From NCBI RefSeq assembly GCF_036865545.1, contig NZ_CP142208.1, positions 4,402,001-4,466,000 on the forward strand: 64,000 nucleotides of DNA, read 5' to 3'. Positions within the stretch are counted from its first letter, which is position 1; each line of letters opens with the position of its first letter. Source of the stretch: Erwinia sp. E_sp_B01_1 (lineage in GTDB: Bacteria; Pseudomonadota; Gammaproteobacteria; Enterobacterales; Enterobacteriaceae). Positions 47,908 to 57,517 of this stretch are shown one piece after another. The position numbers and the translations under genes were made by a program. The notes under the pieces were generated by a model that had not been told where the DNA came from, searched no databases, and saw only the letters and a list, made by a program, of their open reading frames with translations.

Positions 47908-48741
47908 ATGGCGACCCCCGTGGTGGCAAAACGTGGCAAGAAACCCCGTGCCACAACCGCTCAGCCAGCCCAACCTGCCGGGCAGGTGCAGTCACTGACC
48001 CGTGGCCTGAAGCTGCTGGAATTTATCGCCGATTCGCACGGCAATATTGCGTTGACCGAGCTGGCTCAGCAGGCTGGCCTGCCAAATTCCACCACTCACC
48101 GCCTGCTGACCACGATGCAACAGCAGGGATTTGTCCGTCAGGTGGGCGATTTAGGGCTGTGGACCATTGGCGCACATGCGTTTGTGGTGGGCAGCAGTTT
48201 TCTGCAAAGCCGCAACCTGCTGGCGCTGGTACACCCGATGCTGCGCAGGCTGATGGAGGATTCCGGCGAAACGGTGAATCTGGCGGTGCTGGATATCAGC
48301 GATCGCCGTGCGGTCATTATTGACCAGGTGCAGTGTACACAGCTGATGCGCATGTCTGCGCCGATTGGCGGCAAGCTGCCGATGCACGCCTCCGGTGCCG
48401 GGAAGGCCTTTCTTGCCAATCTGGATGATGCCCAGGTGACGGAGTTACTGCACCGCCAGGGTCTGCACCATTACACGCCGCAAACGCTGATGTCGCCGCA
48501 CAGCCTGAAAGAGAATCTCGCGCTGGTGCGCAAAATGGGTTTCGCCTTTGATGATGAGGAACATGCGCTGGGGTTGCGCTGTGTGGCCGCCTGTATCTAC
48601 GACGAGCATCACGAACCCTTCGCCGCGATTTCAATCTCCGGCCCGGTTTCCAGAGTAACTGACGATCGCGTCACCGAGTTGGGGGCACTGGTGATTAAAG
48701 CTGCCAAAGAGATCACCCGAGAGTACGGCGGTGCCCGCTGA
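47908..48741 (+). CDS. iclR: Glyoxylate-shunt repressor IclR
   Basis: 277-aa repressor of aceBAK. An N-terminal winged helix-turn-helix (VQSLTRGLKLLEFIADSHGNIALTELAQQAGLPNSTTHRLL) is followed by the effector domain (LRMSAPIGGKLPMHASGAGKAFLA) that senses glyoxylate and pyruvate in E. coli. The start at MATPVVAKRGKKPR has AAGGAG 6 bp upstream; an earlier in-frame ATG is weaker. Its target operon lies about 9 kb away, beyond gntK-edd-eda. Confidence 0.95.
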   Translation: MATPVVAKRGKKPRATTAQPAQPAGQVQSLTRGLKLLEFIADSHGNIALTELAQQAGLPNSTTHRLLTTMQQQGFVRQVGDLGLWTIGAHAFVVGSSFLQSRNLLALVHPMLRRLMEDSGETVNLAVLDISDRRAVIIDQVQCTQLMRMSAPIGGKLPMHASGAGKAFLANLDDAQVTELLHRQGLHHYTPQTLMSPHSLKENLALVRKMGFAFDDEEHALGLRCVAACIYDEHHEPFAAISISGPVSRVTDDRVTELGALVIKAAKEITREYGGAR

Positions 48742-48942
48742 TTTTTCCATAACCCGGTCAGGCTGCTCTGTTCATGGACGTTACGCAGGAGCAAAGTCAT
48801 AGTGCAAAGCTGGAGCTGGCCCGAAACTTTATCGGAGCGTTTCATCGCTGTTGCAAAAAAAGAGTACCAGAATTAACTTTAGTAAAGTGATGGCGTGGAC
48901 AGGGAAAGTTGTGCGTTACACTGCGCGACGGGTGCTCAGGAT

Positions 48943-48972
48943 CTTTTTGTCCTGAGTGTTCGGGACAAAAAG
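48943..48972 (+). other. Stem-loop in the hok mRNA leader
   Basis: A perfect 10-bp stem (CTTTTTGTCC/GGACAAAAAG) with a 10-nt loop, upstream of and adjoining the antisense-RNA target. In hok-family mRNAs the leader folds to block translation; this hairpin is a candidate for such a structure. Confidence 0.5.
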
Positions 48973-49024
48973 AGAAAAGCCCCACTTGATGTTACTCAAA
49001 GTGAGGCTGCTCTTTACACCCGAC
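48967..49024 (-). ncRNA. sok: Sok-like antisense RNA
   Basis: The minus strand opposite the hok leader has a promoter-like pair, TTGCTT and TACCTT spaced by exactly 17 bp (-10 complement at 49031-49036), and then a terminator hairpin with the stem AGCCTCACTT/AAGTGGGGCT (48978-49007), ending in TTTTCTCTTTTT. The predicted RNA is about 58 nt, as for Sok antitoxins, and would pair with the hok leader and block its translation. Ends are estimated from the promoter and terminator. Confidence 0.7.
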
Positions 49025-49078
49025 AGTGTGAAGGTAGCCTTTTACCTGCTGAAAAGCAATGGAGAAAGGAGGCCAAAG

Positions 49079-49231
49079 ATGGCACAAAAAATGTTCACCC
49101 TCTGTTTAATGGTGGTCTGCATTACGCTCGTAACGGTGATCTGGATTACCCGCGATTCGCTCTGCGAACTGCACTTTAAGCAAGGAGGGACGGAGGTTGC
49201 TGCCAGCTTAGCCTGTAATTCGACAAGGTAA
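49079..49231 (+). CDS. hok: Hok/Gef-family type I toxin
   Basis: 50-aa single-pass membrane toxin that depolarises the inner membrane. The sequence MAQKMFTLCLMVVCITLVTV leads into the family hallmark RDSLCEL, then GTEVAASLAC; it is closest to E. coli HokA. A strong AAGGAGG stands before the ATG. The frame is open upstream to 48956, and another frame (48895-49179) overlaps it, so a Mok-like leader peptide may exist in one of the two. It lies between iclR and gntK with a predicted antisense antitoxin on the other strand. It appears full length. Confidence 0.85.
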   Translation: MAQKMFTLCLMVVCITLVTVIWITRDSLCELHFKQGGTEVAASLACNSTR

Positions 49232-49239
49232 AGCAACCC

Positions 49240-49266
49240 TACCAACGGGCAAATTGCCCGTTGGTA
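49240..49266 (+). terminator. Hairpin after hok
   Basis: A perfect 11-bp stem (TACCAACGGGC/GCCCGTTGGTA) with an AAATT loop, 8 bp after the hok stop. T run is poor; it could terminate or stabilise the hok mRNA. Confidence 0.5.
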
Positions 49267-49419
49267 CTCTGTTGAGGTGTGATCCATGAGCACCCTTCCC
49301 CTGCCAGCTTCTCTGCGCCCCACTCCTTGCAAAACTTGAAGCCGATCACAATTACCGTCGATTCCTGCGGGTTCTGATTGCGTCTTTACTCGCTTTCCCC
49401 CAACAATGGTATGGACAGA

Positions 49420-49433
49420 TGTTACCGGTAACA
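49420..49433. promoter_or_regulatory. GntR (gluconate repressor) operator before gntK
   Basis: TGTTACCGGTAACA is a perfect palindrome matching the gluconate repressor GntR site of E. coli gnt and edd promoters. It is 43 bp upstream of the gntK start, so gluconate should induce gntK-edd-eda. The gntR gene itself is not in the window. Confidence 0.85.
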
Positions 49434-49476
49434 ACCATCTTCCGACGTTGTGCCTTTTTTCATGGGGAGCTGAGCA

Positions 49477-50016
49477 ATGAGCAATCAACACCACAGAATT
49501 TACGTCATCATGGGCGTGTCAGGCAGCGGGAAATCCGCAGTGGCGGCCAGCGTTGCACGCCAGCTCTCCGCAGGTTTGCTGGATGGGGATTTCCTGCATC
49601 CACGCCACAACATTCAAAAAATGGCCGCAGGCGAAGCGCTGGACGATGGCGATCGGGCGCCCTGGCTTAATGCCCTGAACGATGCTGCTTTTGCCATGCA
49701 GCGCACGAACAACATCTCGATCATTGTCTGCTCAGCCTTGAAAAAGCACTACCGCGACCGGCTGCGCGCCGGTAACAGCACGCTCTCGTTTATTTATCTG
49801 CACGGGGATTTCCCGGTGATTGAAGCGCGTCTTGCCGCCCGCAGCGGCCATTTTTTCAAGACTCAGATGCTGGTCAGCCAGTTCGCCTCGCTGGAACAAC
49901 CGGGCGCTGACGAGAGCGATGTGAAGATAATCAATATTGATCGGCCGCTGGAGCAGGTTATTGCCCAGGCAGTGCAGCATATTCAGCACTTTCAGCCACA
50001 GGACGCCTGCGCATGA
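49477..50016 (+). CDS. gntK: Gluconokinase
   Basis: 179-aa kinase that phosphorylates gluconate to 6-phosphogluconate, feeding the Entner-Doudoroff and pentose-phosphate pathways. The P-loop is GVSGSGKS (residues 13-20), followed by [31 protein letters not shown] and [13 protein letters not shown], hallmarks of GntK. Its stop overlaps the edd start (ATGA), so the three genes gntK-edd-eda form one operon under a GntR operator. Confidence 0.95.
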   Translation: MSNQHHRIYVIMGVSGSGKSAVAASVARQLSAGLLDGDFLHPRHNIQKMAAGEALDDGDRAPWLNALNDAAFAMQRTNNISIIVCSALKKHYRDRLRAGNSTLSFIYLHGDFPVIEARLAARSGHFFKTQMLVSQFASLEQPGADESDVKIINIDRPLEQVIAQAVQHIQHFQPQDACA

Positions 50017-51833
50017 ACCCGGTCCATCCCCTTATTGCACGCGTAACCCAGCGTATCGTTGAGCGTTCTGCAGCCAGTCGGGCGACTTATCTGGCCCGGA
50101 TTGAGGTTGCCCGTTCGCAAACCGTTCAGCGTGCCAAACTTGCCTGTGGCAACCTCGCGCACGGCTTTGCCACCTGCCAGCCTGACGACAAAGCGGCGTT
50201 GAAAAATATGGTCCGCAGCAACGTTGCGATCATCACCGCCTATAACGATATGCTTTCGGCCCACCAGCCTTACGAAAACTATCCGGATAAAATTCGTCGC
50301 GCCCTGAATCAGGTGGGTGCGGTAGGCCAGGTGGCAGGTGGCGTACCGGCGATGTGCGATGGCGTCACTCAGGGACAGGATGGCATGGAGCTGTCATTGA
50401 TGAGCCGCGATATCATCGCGATGTCTTCTGCGGTAGGCCTTTCCCACAACATGTTCGATGGCGCGCTTTTCCTCGGGATCTGCGACAAAATCGTGCCTGG
50501 CCTGGTGATGTCCGCCCTCTCCTTTGGCCATCTTCCGGCGCTGTTTGTGCCAGCCGGGCCGATGAGCAGCGGGTTGCCGAACAAAGAGAAGGTGCGCGTT
50601 CGTCAACTCTACGCCGAGGGTAAAGCCGACCGTCACGCACTGCTGGAAGCCGAAGCGGCTTCCTACCACGGCATTGGCACCTGCACCTTTTACGGCACCG
50701 CCAATACCAACCAGATGATAATGGAAGTGATGGGCCTGCATCTGCCCGGCTCTTCGTTTGTTCACCCTGAGACACCGCTGCGTGAAGCACTGACCGAAGC
50801 GGCAGCCCGGCAGGTGACCCGTCTGACTGAGATGTCCGGCAATTATCTGCCCGTCGGCAAACTGGTTGATGAGAAAGTGGTGGTCAACGGCATAGTGGCC
50901 TTGCTGGCTACCGGCGGCTCGACCAATCTGACCATGCATATGGTAGCTATGGCGCGTGCAGCCGGGATTCAGATCAACTGGGATGATTTTTCTGATCTCT
51001 CAGAGGCGATCCCTTTGCTGTGCCGGATTTACCCCAACGGCCCGGCGGACATCAATCAGTTTCAGGCGTCCGGGGGAGTGGCACTGCTGGTGCGCGAGTT
51101 GCTGAATCACGGCTTGCTGCATGAAGAGGTGAATACCGTTGCCGGATTTGGCCTGCACCGCTACACGCAGGAGCCCTGGCTGGATAACGGCCAGCTGGCC
51201 TGGCGCGAAGGCACGGAAACCTCACTGGATGACAGGGTCATCGCCTGCGTGTCACAGCCCTTCGAACAGCATGGTGGCACCAAAGTGCTGACGGGAAATC
51301 TGGGCCGCGCGGTGATGAAAACATCTGCGGTTCCGGCAGATAACCAGATTATCGAAGCCCCCGCCGTGGTATTCGAAAGCCAGCACGCCGTTCTCCCGGC
51401 TTTTGAAGCCGGTGAGTTGAATAAAGATTGCGTGGTGGTGGTGCGTTTTCAGGGGCCGCAGGCCAACGGCATGCCTGAGCTGCATAAACTGATGCCGCCA
51501 CTTGGCGTATTAATGGATCGCGGGTTCCGGGTGGCGCTGGTTACGGACGGTCGTCTTTCCGGTGCTTCCGGCAAAGTGCCCTCGGCCATTCATGTCACGC
51601 CGGAAGCTTACACCGGCGGCCTGCTGGCCAAAGTCCGCAGCGGGGACAGAATCCGCGTTAACGGCCGCACCGGCGAGCTCAGGCTGCTGGTGGATGAAGC
51701 GGCTCTGGCTGAAAGACTGCCGTATCAGCCGGATCTGAGCGCAGAACATATCGGCTGCGGACGTGAGTTATTTGGCGCGCTGCGCAGCCAGCTTTCAGGC
51801 GCCGAGCAGGGTGCCTGCTGCATCAAATTTTAA
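50013..51833 (+). CDS. edd: Phosphogluconate dehydratase Edd
   Basis: 606-aa iron-sulfur dehydratase converting 6-phosphogluconate to 2-keto-3-deoxy-6-phosphogluconate. It belongs to the IlvD/Edd family, with [20 protein letters not shown] and [25 protein letters not shown] carrying the cluster cysteines. The C-terminal barrel includes [21 protein letters not shown]. Coupled to gntK by a 4-bp overlap; eda follows after 12 bp. Confidence 0.96.
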   Translation: MNPVHPLIARVTQRIVERSAASRATYLARIEVARSQTVQRAKLACGNLAHGFATCQPDDKAALKNMVRSNVAIITAYNDMLSAHQPYENYPDKIRRALNQVGAVGQVAGGVPAMCDGVTQGQDGMELSLMSRDIIAMSSAVGLSHNMFDGALFLGICDKIVPGLVMSALSFGHLPALFVPAGPMSSGLPNKEKVRVRQLYAEGKADRHALLEAEAASYHGIGTCTFYGTANTNQMIMEVMGLHLPGSSFVHPETPLREALTEAAARQVTRLTEMSGNYLPVGKLVDEKVVVNGIVALLATGGSTNLTMHMVAMARAAGIQINWDDFSDLSEAIPLLCRIYPNGPADINQFQASGGVALLVRELLNHGLLHEEVNTVAGFGLHRYTQEPWLDNGQLAWREGTETSLDDRVIACVSQPFEQHGGTKVLTGNLGRAVMKTSAVPADNQIIEAPAVVFESQHAVLPAFEAGELNKDCVVVVRFQGPQANGMPELHKLMPPLGVLMDRGFRVALVTDGRLSGASGKVPSAIHVTPEAYTGGLLAKVRSGDRIRVNGRTGELRLLVDEAALAERLPYQPDLSAEHIGCGRELFGALRSQLSGAEQGACCIKF

Positions 51834-51845
51834 CGGAGAATACCT

Positions 51846-52487
51846 ATGAATAACTGGAAAACCAGCGCAGAGCAGATCCTGACTTCCGGCCCGGTCGTCC
51901 CGGTGATTGTTATCACCAGAGTGGAGCAGGCCGTCCCGCTGGCGAAAGCCCTGGTCGCAGGCGGCGTGCGGGTACTGGAAGTGACGCTCCGCACCGACTG
52001 TGCGCTCGAGGCTATCCGCGCCATTGCCCGTGAAGTCCCCGAGGCCATCATTGGCGCTGGCACGGTGATCAATCCGCAACAGCTTCAGCAGGTAACTGAA
52101 GCCGGGGCGCAGTTTGCCATCAGCCCTGGCCTGACTAAGGATCTGCTTGAGGCGGCAAATGCTGGCCCGATCCCGTTGATCCCAGGGATCAGCACCGTTT
52201 CGGAACTGATGCTGGGGATGGATCATGGCCTGCGTGAGTTTAAGTTTTTCCCGGCTGAAGCCAACGGCGGCGTGAAGGCGTTACAGGCGATTGCTGGTCC
52301 CTTCCCGCAGGTGCGTTTCTGCCCGACAGGCGGCATTTCACTGGCTAACTACCGCGACTATCTGGCGCTGAAGAGCGTGCACTGCATCGGCGGATCCTGG
52401 CTGGTGCCCGTCGACGCGCTGGAGAACGGTGATTACGATCGGATCGCTTCACTGGCACGTGAAGCCGTGGCAGGCGCGTCAGCCTGA
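51846..52487 (+). CDS. eda: KDPG aldolase Eda
   Basis: 213-aa TIM-barrel aldolase that cleaves 2-keto-3-deoxy-6-phosphogluconate to pyruvate and glyceraldehyde-3-phosphate. The Schiff-base lysine is K133 ([12 protein letters not shown]) and the base is E45 (RVLEVTLRT), at E. coli positions. GGAG precedes the ATG. Its last 55 bp overlap the 3' end of aceK on the opposite strand. Confidence 0.96.
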   Translation: MNNWKTSAEQILTSGPVVPVIVITRVEQAVPLAKALVAGGVRVLEVTLRTDCALEAIRAIAREVPEAIIGAGTVINPQQLQQVTEAGAQFAISPGLTKDLLEAANAGPIPLIPGISTVSELMLGMDHGLREFKFFPAEANGGVKALQAIAGPFPQVRFCPTGGISLANYRDYLALKSVHCIGGSWLVPVDALENGDYDRIASLAREAVAGASA

Positions 52488-54241
52488 TCCTGTTGCTGAG
52501 CCGGGCTCATCGCCTGGCTCTGCGAATAGCGCTGGCTGAACCGCTGCCGGCGACGATAAGCGAAGACATCCTCAATATGCCCCTCCCGGATACGCTGTTG
52601 CAACGTGCGCCAGAAGCTGGCCGTGAACAGCTCTCCATGCATCTCATCAAATAACCGTGCTATAGCCGGATCGGCGCACAGATAGTGGCGGAACTCTTCC
52701 GGGAAAACATCTTCCGGCGCCACGCTGTACCACGGCTCCTGACTCAGCTCATCTTCCGGATAACGGGGCGGCGGGATATCCCGGAAATTCACCTCAGTCA
52801 TGTAGCTGATCTCATCGTAATCATAAAACACCACGCGTCCGTGACGGGTTACGCCAAAATTCTTGTAGAGCATATCGCCGGGAAAAATGTTGGCGGCGGC
52901 CAGCTGCTTCACCGCGTTACCGTACTCTTCGATCGCCTCACGTTGCTGCCGATCGTTCGCCTGTTCAAGCCAGAGATTCAGTGGCGTCATCCGCCGTTCG
53001 AGATAGAGGTGGGCGATCAGGATCCTGTCGCCCCGATCCTGAATTTTCTCCGGGATCTCCTGCTGCAACGCCTGCCACAACGCCGGGCTGATACGTGCCT
53101 TATCCAGCGCAAAGTTTTCAAATTCCTGAGTGTCGGCCATCCGCCCCACACGATCGTGCTCTTTGACCAGTTGATAACACGCCCTGACCCGCTCCGGAGT
53201 CACCTCCTTTTGCGGTGCAAAGCGATCTTTAATCACTTTAAATACCCGGTCAAAACCGGGCAGCGTGAATACCAGCATTACCAGCCCGCGCACGCCGGGT
53301 GCGATAACAAACGGCTCTGATGTCGCCGCCATATAGTGCAGATATTCGCGGTAGCACTCGGTTTTGCCATGTTTCTGGCAGCCAATGGCCATATAAAGTT
53401 CGGCGGTGGTTTTTCCCGGCAGGATCTCGCGCAGCCACTCCACCAGCGCGGCTGGCAAGGGGGCATAAACCATAAAATAGGCTCGGGCAAAGCCAAACAC
53501 GATGCTGGCTTCCCGCTTGCGGGTCAGGCAGGTATCAATAAACAATTCCCCCTGCTCGCTCCGGTGGATCGGCAGCAGGAAAGCATAGACGCCTGAGGCA
53601 AGCCGGAGTTTCGCCACCAGCCAGGCGGCTTTGTTGCGATAGAACAGTTCACTGGCGACTTCCAGTGAGCCGGTTTCCAGCATTTGTTCAGCAAAGTTTT
53701 CCTGCAGATGAGCAATAACAAAGCCGATATCCCGCTGAAGGTCCTGCCAGGGTAACCGCAGTGGCAGGTCGTGCAGCACCCGGGTCAGCAATGTCTGCCA
53801 GTCACCCGCTGCCGGGCAGGTTTTTGACAGCGGTCGGGGAAGGGTACGAAAGCGTCTTTCAGGCTGTGAGCTGAAGATAAACAGCCGTTCTGGCGTAAGC
53901 ATCTGATGATCCAACAGACGACAGTAAACCGAATTAAAAAAGCTTTCGGCGATTTCAAAACGGGGATAATCGGGAAGCAGCCCGGTGTAGACTGCCTTCA
54001 CCCGCAGCAGCAAGGCATTTTCATAAACCTGCTCCCCGGTAATGCAGCGCAGTTGCTCCACCACCAGACCAACATGATGATCATACAGATGAATACGGGC
54101 TTTCATTGCCGCCTGAACGGCGTGCCAGTCCGCCTGTTCAAAGCGTTGCTGCGCCCCGCCCGTCACTTCCAGAAAGCGGCCATACTGCGCATCAAATCCC
54201 TGCAGGATAGTCCGGGCGATCAGGGTTTCCAGCTGTGACAT
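52433..54241 (-). CDS. aceK: Isocitrate dehydrogenase kinase/phosphatase AceK
   Basis: 602-aa bifunctional enzyme that switches isocitrate dehydrogenase off and on, directing carbon into the glyoxylate shunt. Conserved stretches include [33 protein letters not shown] [16 protein letters not shown] and the kinase core [13 protein letters not shown] and [10 protein letters not shown]. It is about 24 residues longer than E. coli AceK: the C-terminus continues past [12 protein letters not shown] as a Q/A/S-rich tail that reads into the eda gene. Last gene of aceBAK. Confidence 0.94.
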   Translation of the reverse strand: MSQLETLIARTILQGFDAQYGRFLEVTGGAQQRFEQADWHAVQAAMKARIHLYDHHVGLVVEQLRCITGEQVYENALLLRVKAVYTGLLPDYPRFEIAESFFNSVYCRLLDHQMLTPERLFIFSSQPERRFRTLPRPLSKTCPAAGDWQTLLTRVLHDLPLRLPWQDLQRDIGFVIAHLQENFAEQMLETGSLEVASELFYRNKAAWLVAKLRLASGVYAFLLPIHRSEQGELFIDTCLTRKREASIVFGFARAYFMVYAPLPAALVEWLREILPGKTTAELYMAIGCQKHGKTECYREYLHYMAATSEPFVIAPGVRGLVMLVFTLPGFDRVFKVIKDRFAPQKEVTPERVRACYQLVKEHDRVGRMADTQEFENFALDKARISPALWQALQQEIPEKIQDRGDRILIAHLYLERRMTPLNLWLEQANDRQQREAIEEYGNAVKQLAAANIFPGDMLYKNFGVTRHGRVVFYDYDEISYMTEVNFRDIPPPRYPEDELSQEPWYSVAPEDVFPEEFRHYLCADPAIARLFDEMHGELFTASFWRTLQQRIREGHIEDVFAYRRRQRFSQRYSQSQAMSPAQQQDQADAPATASRASEAIRS

Positions 54242-54259
54242 AGGGGCCGCCTTTGCTTA

Positions 54260-55564
54260 TCAGAACTGCTGTTCTTCCGTGGAGCCGGTCAGCGCCGTCA
54301 CCGACGAAACGCCCCCCTGAATGACAGTGGTGACGCTGTCAAAATAGCCGGTACCCACTTCCTGCTGATGCGATGAGAAGGTGTAGCCCCGATCCCGGGC
54401 CGCAAATTCCGGCTGCTGCACTTTCTCCACGTAGTGACGCATGCCCTCACCCTGCGCATAAGCCTGGGCCAGATCGAACATGTTGAACCACATGCTGTGG
54501 ATCCCCGCCAGCGTGATGAACTGGAAGCGATAGCCCATCTCACTCAGTGACTGCTGAAAGTGAGCGATGGTCCTGTCGTCGAGATTCTTTTTCCAGTTAA
54601 AAGAAGGGGAACAGTTATAAGCCAGCAGCTTGCCAGGGAAGCGCTCGTGGATAGCATCAGCAAATCTTTTTGCCAGCGCCAGATCCGGCGTGGAGGTTTC
54701 ACACCACAACACATCTGCGTAAGGGGCATAGGCCAGCCCACGGCTGATGGCCTGCTCAACGCCTGCCCGGGTACGGAAGAAGCCTTCAGGCGTGCGCTCA
54801 CCGGTGACGAATTCACGGTCATACTCATCGCAGTCTGAAGTAATCAAATCGGCCGCCTCCGCATCTGTTCGCGCAATCAATACGGTTGGTACCGCCATCA
54901 CATCCGCCGCCAGCCTGGCCGCAACCAGTTTCTGGACCGCTTCCTGTGTCGGAACCAGCACTTTGCCTCCCATATGACCACACTTCTTCACCGAAGCGAG
55001 CTGGTCTTCAAAATGCACGCCGCCTGCTCCGGCCTGAATCATCGCTTTCATCAGCTCGAACGCATTCAGTACCCCACCAAAACCAGCTTCCGCATCGGCA
55101 ACAATCGGCAGGTAGTAGTCGACATGACGGGGGTCACCTGGTTCGATCTGGCTGGCCCACTGGATTTGATCGGCCCGCTGAAAGGTACTGTTGATTCTCT
55201 CCACCACTGAAGGCACCGAGTTCGCCGGATAGAGCGACTGATCCGGATACATGCTGCCCGCCAGGTTGGCATCCGCCGCTACCTGCCAGCCCGAAAGATA
55301 CACCGCCTCGATTCCGGCTTTAGCCTGTTGCAAAGCCTGACCGCCGGTTAATGCCCCCAGGCTGTTGATATAGCCTTTTTTCGCGCCGCCATTCAGCAGA
55401 TGCCAGAGCTTTTCTGCCCCCAGCTGTGCCAGCGTGCAGGCCGGATTCACCGAGCCACGCAGTTTCACTACCTCTTCCGCAGAATAAGGGCGGGTAATGC
55501 CCTCCCAGCGTGCAGCATGCCAGTCATGATTGAGCTGTTCGATCTGTTGGGTACGAGATGTCAT
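54260..55564 (-). CDS. aceA: Isocitrate lyase AceA
   Basis: 434-aa enzyme cleaving isocitrate to succinate and glyoxylate, the first step of the glyoxylate shunt needed for growth on acetate. The active-site motif [17 protein letters not shown] contains the catalytic cysteine. VHFEDQL and the C-terminal [15 protein letters not shown] are E. coli-like. Spacing to aceB is 18 bp and to aceK 18 bp, so aceBAK is one transcript. Confidence 0.97.
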   Translation of the reverse strand: MTSRTQQIEQLNHDWHAARWEGITRPYSAEEVVKLRGSVNPACTLAQLGAEKLWHLLNGGAKKGYINSLGALTGGQALQQAKAGIEAVYLSGWQVAADANLAGSMYPDQSLYPANSVPSVVERINSTFQRADQIQWASQIEPGDPRHVDYYLPIVADAEAGFGGVLNAFELMKAMIQAGAGGVHFEDQLASVKKCGHMGGKVLVPTQEAVQKLVAARLAADVMAVPTVLIARTDAEAADLITSDCDEYDREFVTGERTPEGFFRTRAGVEQAISRGLAYAPYADVLWCETSTPDLALAKRFADAIHERFPGKLLAYNCSPSFNWKKNLDDRTIAHFQQSLSEMGYRFQFITLAGIHSMWFNMFDLAQAYAQGEGMRHYVEKVQQPEFAARDRGYTFSSHQQEVGTGYFDSVTTVIQGGVSSVTALTGSTEEQQF

Positions 55565-55582
55565 AGCAGGATCCCCTTTCTG

Positions 55583-57181
55583 TCAGTGAAGTAAGCTGTA
55601 GCCCGGCAGAGTCAGGAACTCGACCAGCTCTGGTTCAGTGGTAATGCGTTCCATCAGGTCAGCCGCTTCGTCAAAGCGCCCCTGACTGAAACGTTGTTCG
55701 CCCAGCTCTTGCTGGATCACCAGCATCTCTTCAGCCAGCATCTGCCGGAACAGCGCTTCCGTGACCTGCTCGCCGGTATCCAGCGTTTTACCGTGACGGA
55801 TCCATTGCCAGATTGAGGTGCGTGAGATCTCCGCGGTGGCCGCATCTTCCATCAGCCCGTACACGGGAACGCAGCCGTTACCTGAAATCCAGGCTTCGAT
55901 GTACTGCACTGCCACGCGAATATTGGCCCGCATACCCGCTTCCGTTCTTTCCCCGGCGCAGGGTGCCAGCAACTGTTCTGCGGTGATTGGGGAGTCCTCT
56001 TCACGCAGCACATCCAGTTGGTTATCACGGTCACCCAGCGCATCGCTGAAAACAGCCATTACCGTGTCGGCCAGTCCCGGATGAGCAATCCAGGTGCCGT
56101 CATGACCGTTTCTGGCTTCCCGCTCTTTATCCGCCTTCACGCGGTTGAGTACCCACTCATTGCGCTCCTGCTCTTTGCTGGGGATAAACGCCGCCATACC
56201 GCCCATCGCAAAAGCGCCGCGACGGTGACAGGTTTTGATTAGCAGGCGCGAATAAGCATCCAGAAAGCCTTTTTCCATGGTCACGGACTGACGATCGGGC
56301 AGCACACGGTCAGAGTGATTTTTCAGGGTTTTGATATAGCTGAAGATGTAATCCCAGCGGCCACAGTTAAGGCCGACAATATGATCGCGTAAACTGAAAA
56401 GGATCTCGTCCATCTGGAATACCGCTGGCAGCGTTTCGATCAACAGCGTGGCTTTGATCGTTCCACGGGGAAGATTGAAACGATCTTCTGCGTAGCTGAA
56501 CACTTCGCTCCACCAGGCCGCTTCCTGCCAGCTCTGGGTTTTAGGCAGATAAAAATAGGGACCACTGCCCCTGGCCAGCAGCGCCTCCACGTTGTGGAAG
56601 AAATAGAGTGCAAAATCAAACAGGCTGCCGGGGATGGCTTCGCCGCGCCAGGTGACATGCTTCTCGGGCAAATGCAGCCCACGTACGCGGCATACCAGCA
56701 CCGCAGGCTTGGGTTTGAGCTGATAGATTTTTCCGGCTTCGTTGCTGTAACTGATGGTGCCATTTACCGCATCGCGCAGGTTGATCTGCCCTTCGATCAC
56801 TTTTTCCCAGCAGGGAGCCAGCGAGTCCTCAAAATCCGCCATAAAAACATTCACATTGGCATTCAGGGCATTGATCACCATTTTGCGTTCTACCGGGCCG
56901 GTGATCTCTACTTTGCGGTTTTGCAAATCAGCCGGAATACCACGAATAGTCCAGTCACTGTTTTTTATGGAATCTGTTTCCGAAATAAAGTCCGGTAACT
57001 CTCCCGCATCAAACCGCTGCTGTTGCTGCTTTCTGGTCTGTAACAGTTCATTGCGCCGTGGCGTGAAACGTATCACCAGTTCGCTGAGGAATTCGACCGC
57101 GGTATCGGTCAGTATTTGCCGTTCTGCCTGCCCTGAAGGGCGATGGAACATCAGTTGCGTGCTGATAACTTGTTGAGTCAT
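55583..57181 (-). CDS. aceB: Malate synthase A, AceB
   Basis: 532-aa enzyme condensing glyoxylate with acetyl-CoA to malate; first gene of aceBAK. The start MTQQVISTQLMF has GGGAG 7 bp upstream and matches E. coli length (533); a longer frame upstream lies in the promoter. The signature KATLLIETLPAVFQMDEILF and the GLNCGRWDYIFSYIKTLKN motif are intact, as is NIRVAVQYIEAWISGNGC. An IclR box stands about 105 bp upstream. Confidence 0.97.
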   Translation of the reverse strand: MTQQVISTQLMFHRPSGQAERQILTDTAVEFLSELVIRFTPRRNELLQTRKQQQQRFDAGELPDFISETDSIKNSDWTIRGIPADLQNRKVEITGPVERKMVINALNANVNVFMADFEDSLAPCWEKVIEGQINLRDAVNGTISYSNEAGKIYQLKPKPAVLVCRVRGLHLPEKHVTWRGEAIPGSLFDFALYFFHNVEALLARGSGPYFYLPKTQSWQEAAWWSEVFSYAEDRFNLPRGTIKATLLIETLPAVFQMDEILFSLRDHIVGLNCGRWDYIFSYIKTLKNHSDRVLPDRQSVTMEKGFLDAYSRLLIKTCHRRGAFAMGGMAAFIPSKEQERNEWVLNRVKADKEREARNGHDGTWIAHPGLADTVMAVFSDALGDRDNQLDVLREEDSPITAEQLLAPCAGERTEAGMRANIRVAVQYIEAWISGNGCVPVYGLMEDAATAEISRTSIWQWIRHGKTLDTGEQVTEALFRQMLAEEMLVIQQELGEQRFSQGRFDEAADLMERITTEPELVEFLTLPGYSLLH

Positions 57182-57285
57182 ATCCCCACTCCCGTCATCG
57201 ATCCTGTCTGAAAGCCTCCTGAGAGGACTGTTTTGCGTTGGGTAATTTTTAACCCGCAGGATCAAAATACGATCAACCAAATAAC

Positions 57286-57305
57286 AAAATCAAAAACTAT
57301 TTCCA
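57286..57305 (-). promoter_or_regulatory. IclR operator of aceBAK
   Basis: Minus strand TGGAAATAGTTTTTGATTTT, near-identical to the IclR box of the E. coli ace promoter (TGGAAATTGTTTTTGATTTT in my recollection). Confidence 0.85.
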
Positions 57306-57462
57306 TTTTTTATGTTAATTACATGTAAGGCGATGATTAAAATAGAATTAAACTTTTTATCTGAAAGGAAGTGGGTTTCATAAGATGACTTTTTAGAGGA
57401 ATACCGGGGGAATGCTGAAAGATTACAGAGTAAAGCAGCCATCAACGGGGCGATTTTTAACA

Positions 57463-57500
57463 CAAAAAAAGGGCCGATCCCGGTAAGAGATCGGCCCTTA
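57463..57500 (-). terminator. Rho-independent terminator after metA
   Basis: A 10-bp stem (AGGGCCGATC/GATCGGCCCT) 17 bp after the metA stop, followed on the minus strand by seven T residues. Confidence 0.92.
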
Positions 57501-57517
57501 TTCTGCTATCGCAGCGT

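Larger units (their letters stand above)
57182..57517. other. aceB promoter region and metA-aceB gap
   Basis: Holds the aceB promoter with an IclR site (57286-57305) near the centre and the metA terminator (57463-57500) at the far end. Bases 57280-57370 are AT-rich, as in the E. coli ace promoter. Confidence 0.7.

Noticed and set aside
48895..49179. 94-codon frame overlapping hok
   Set aside because: It could contain a Mok-like leader peptide, but it starts at GTG with no clear ribosome site, so it was not listed as a gene.
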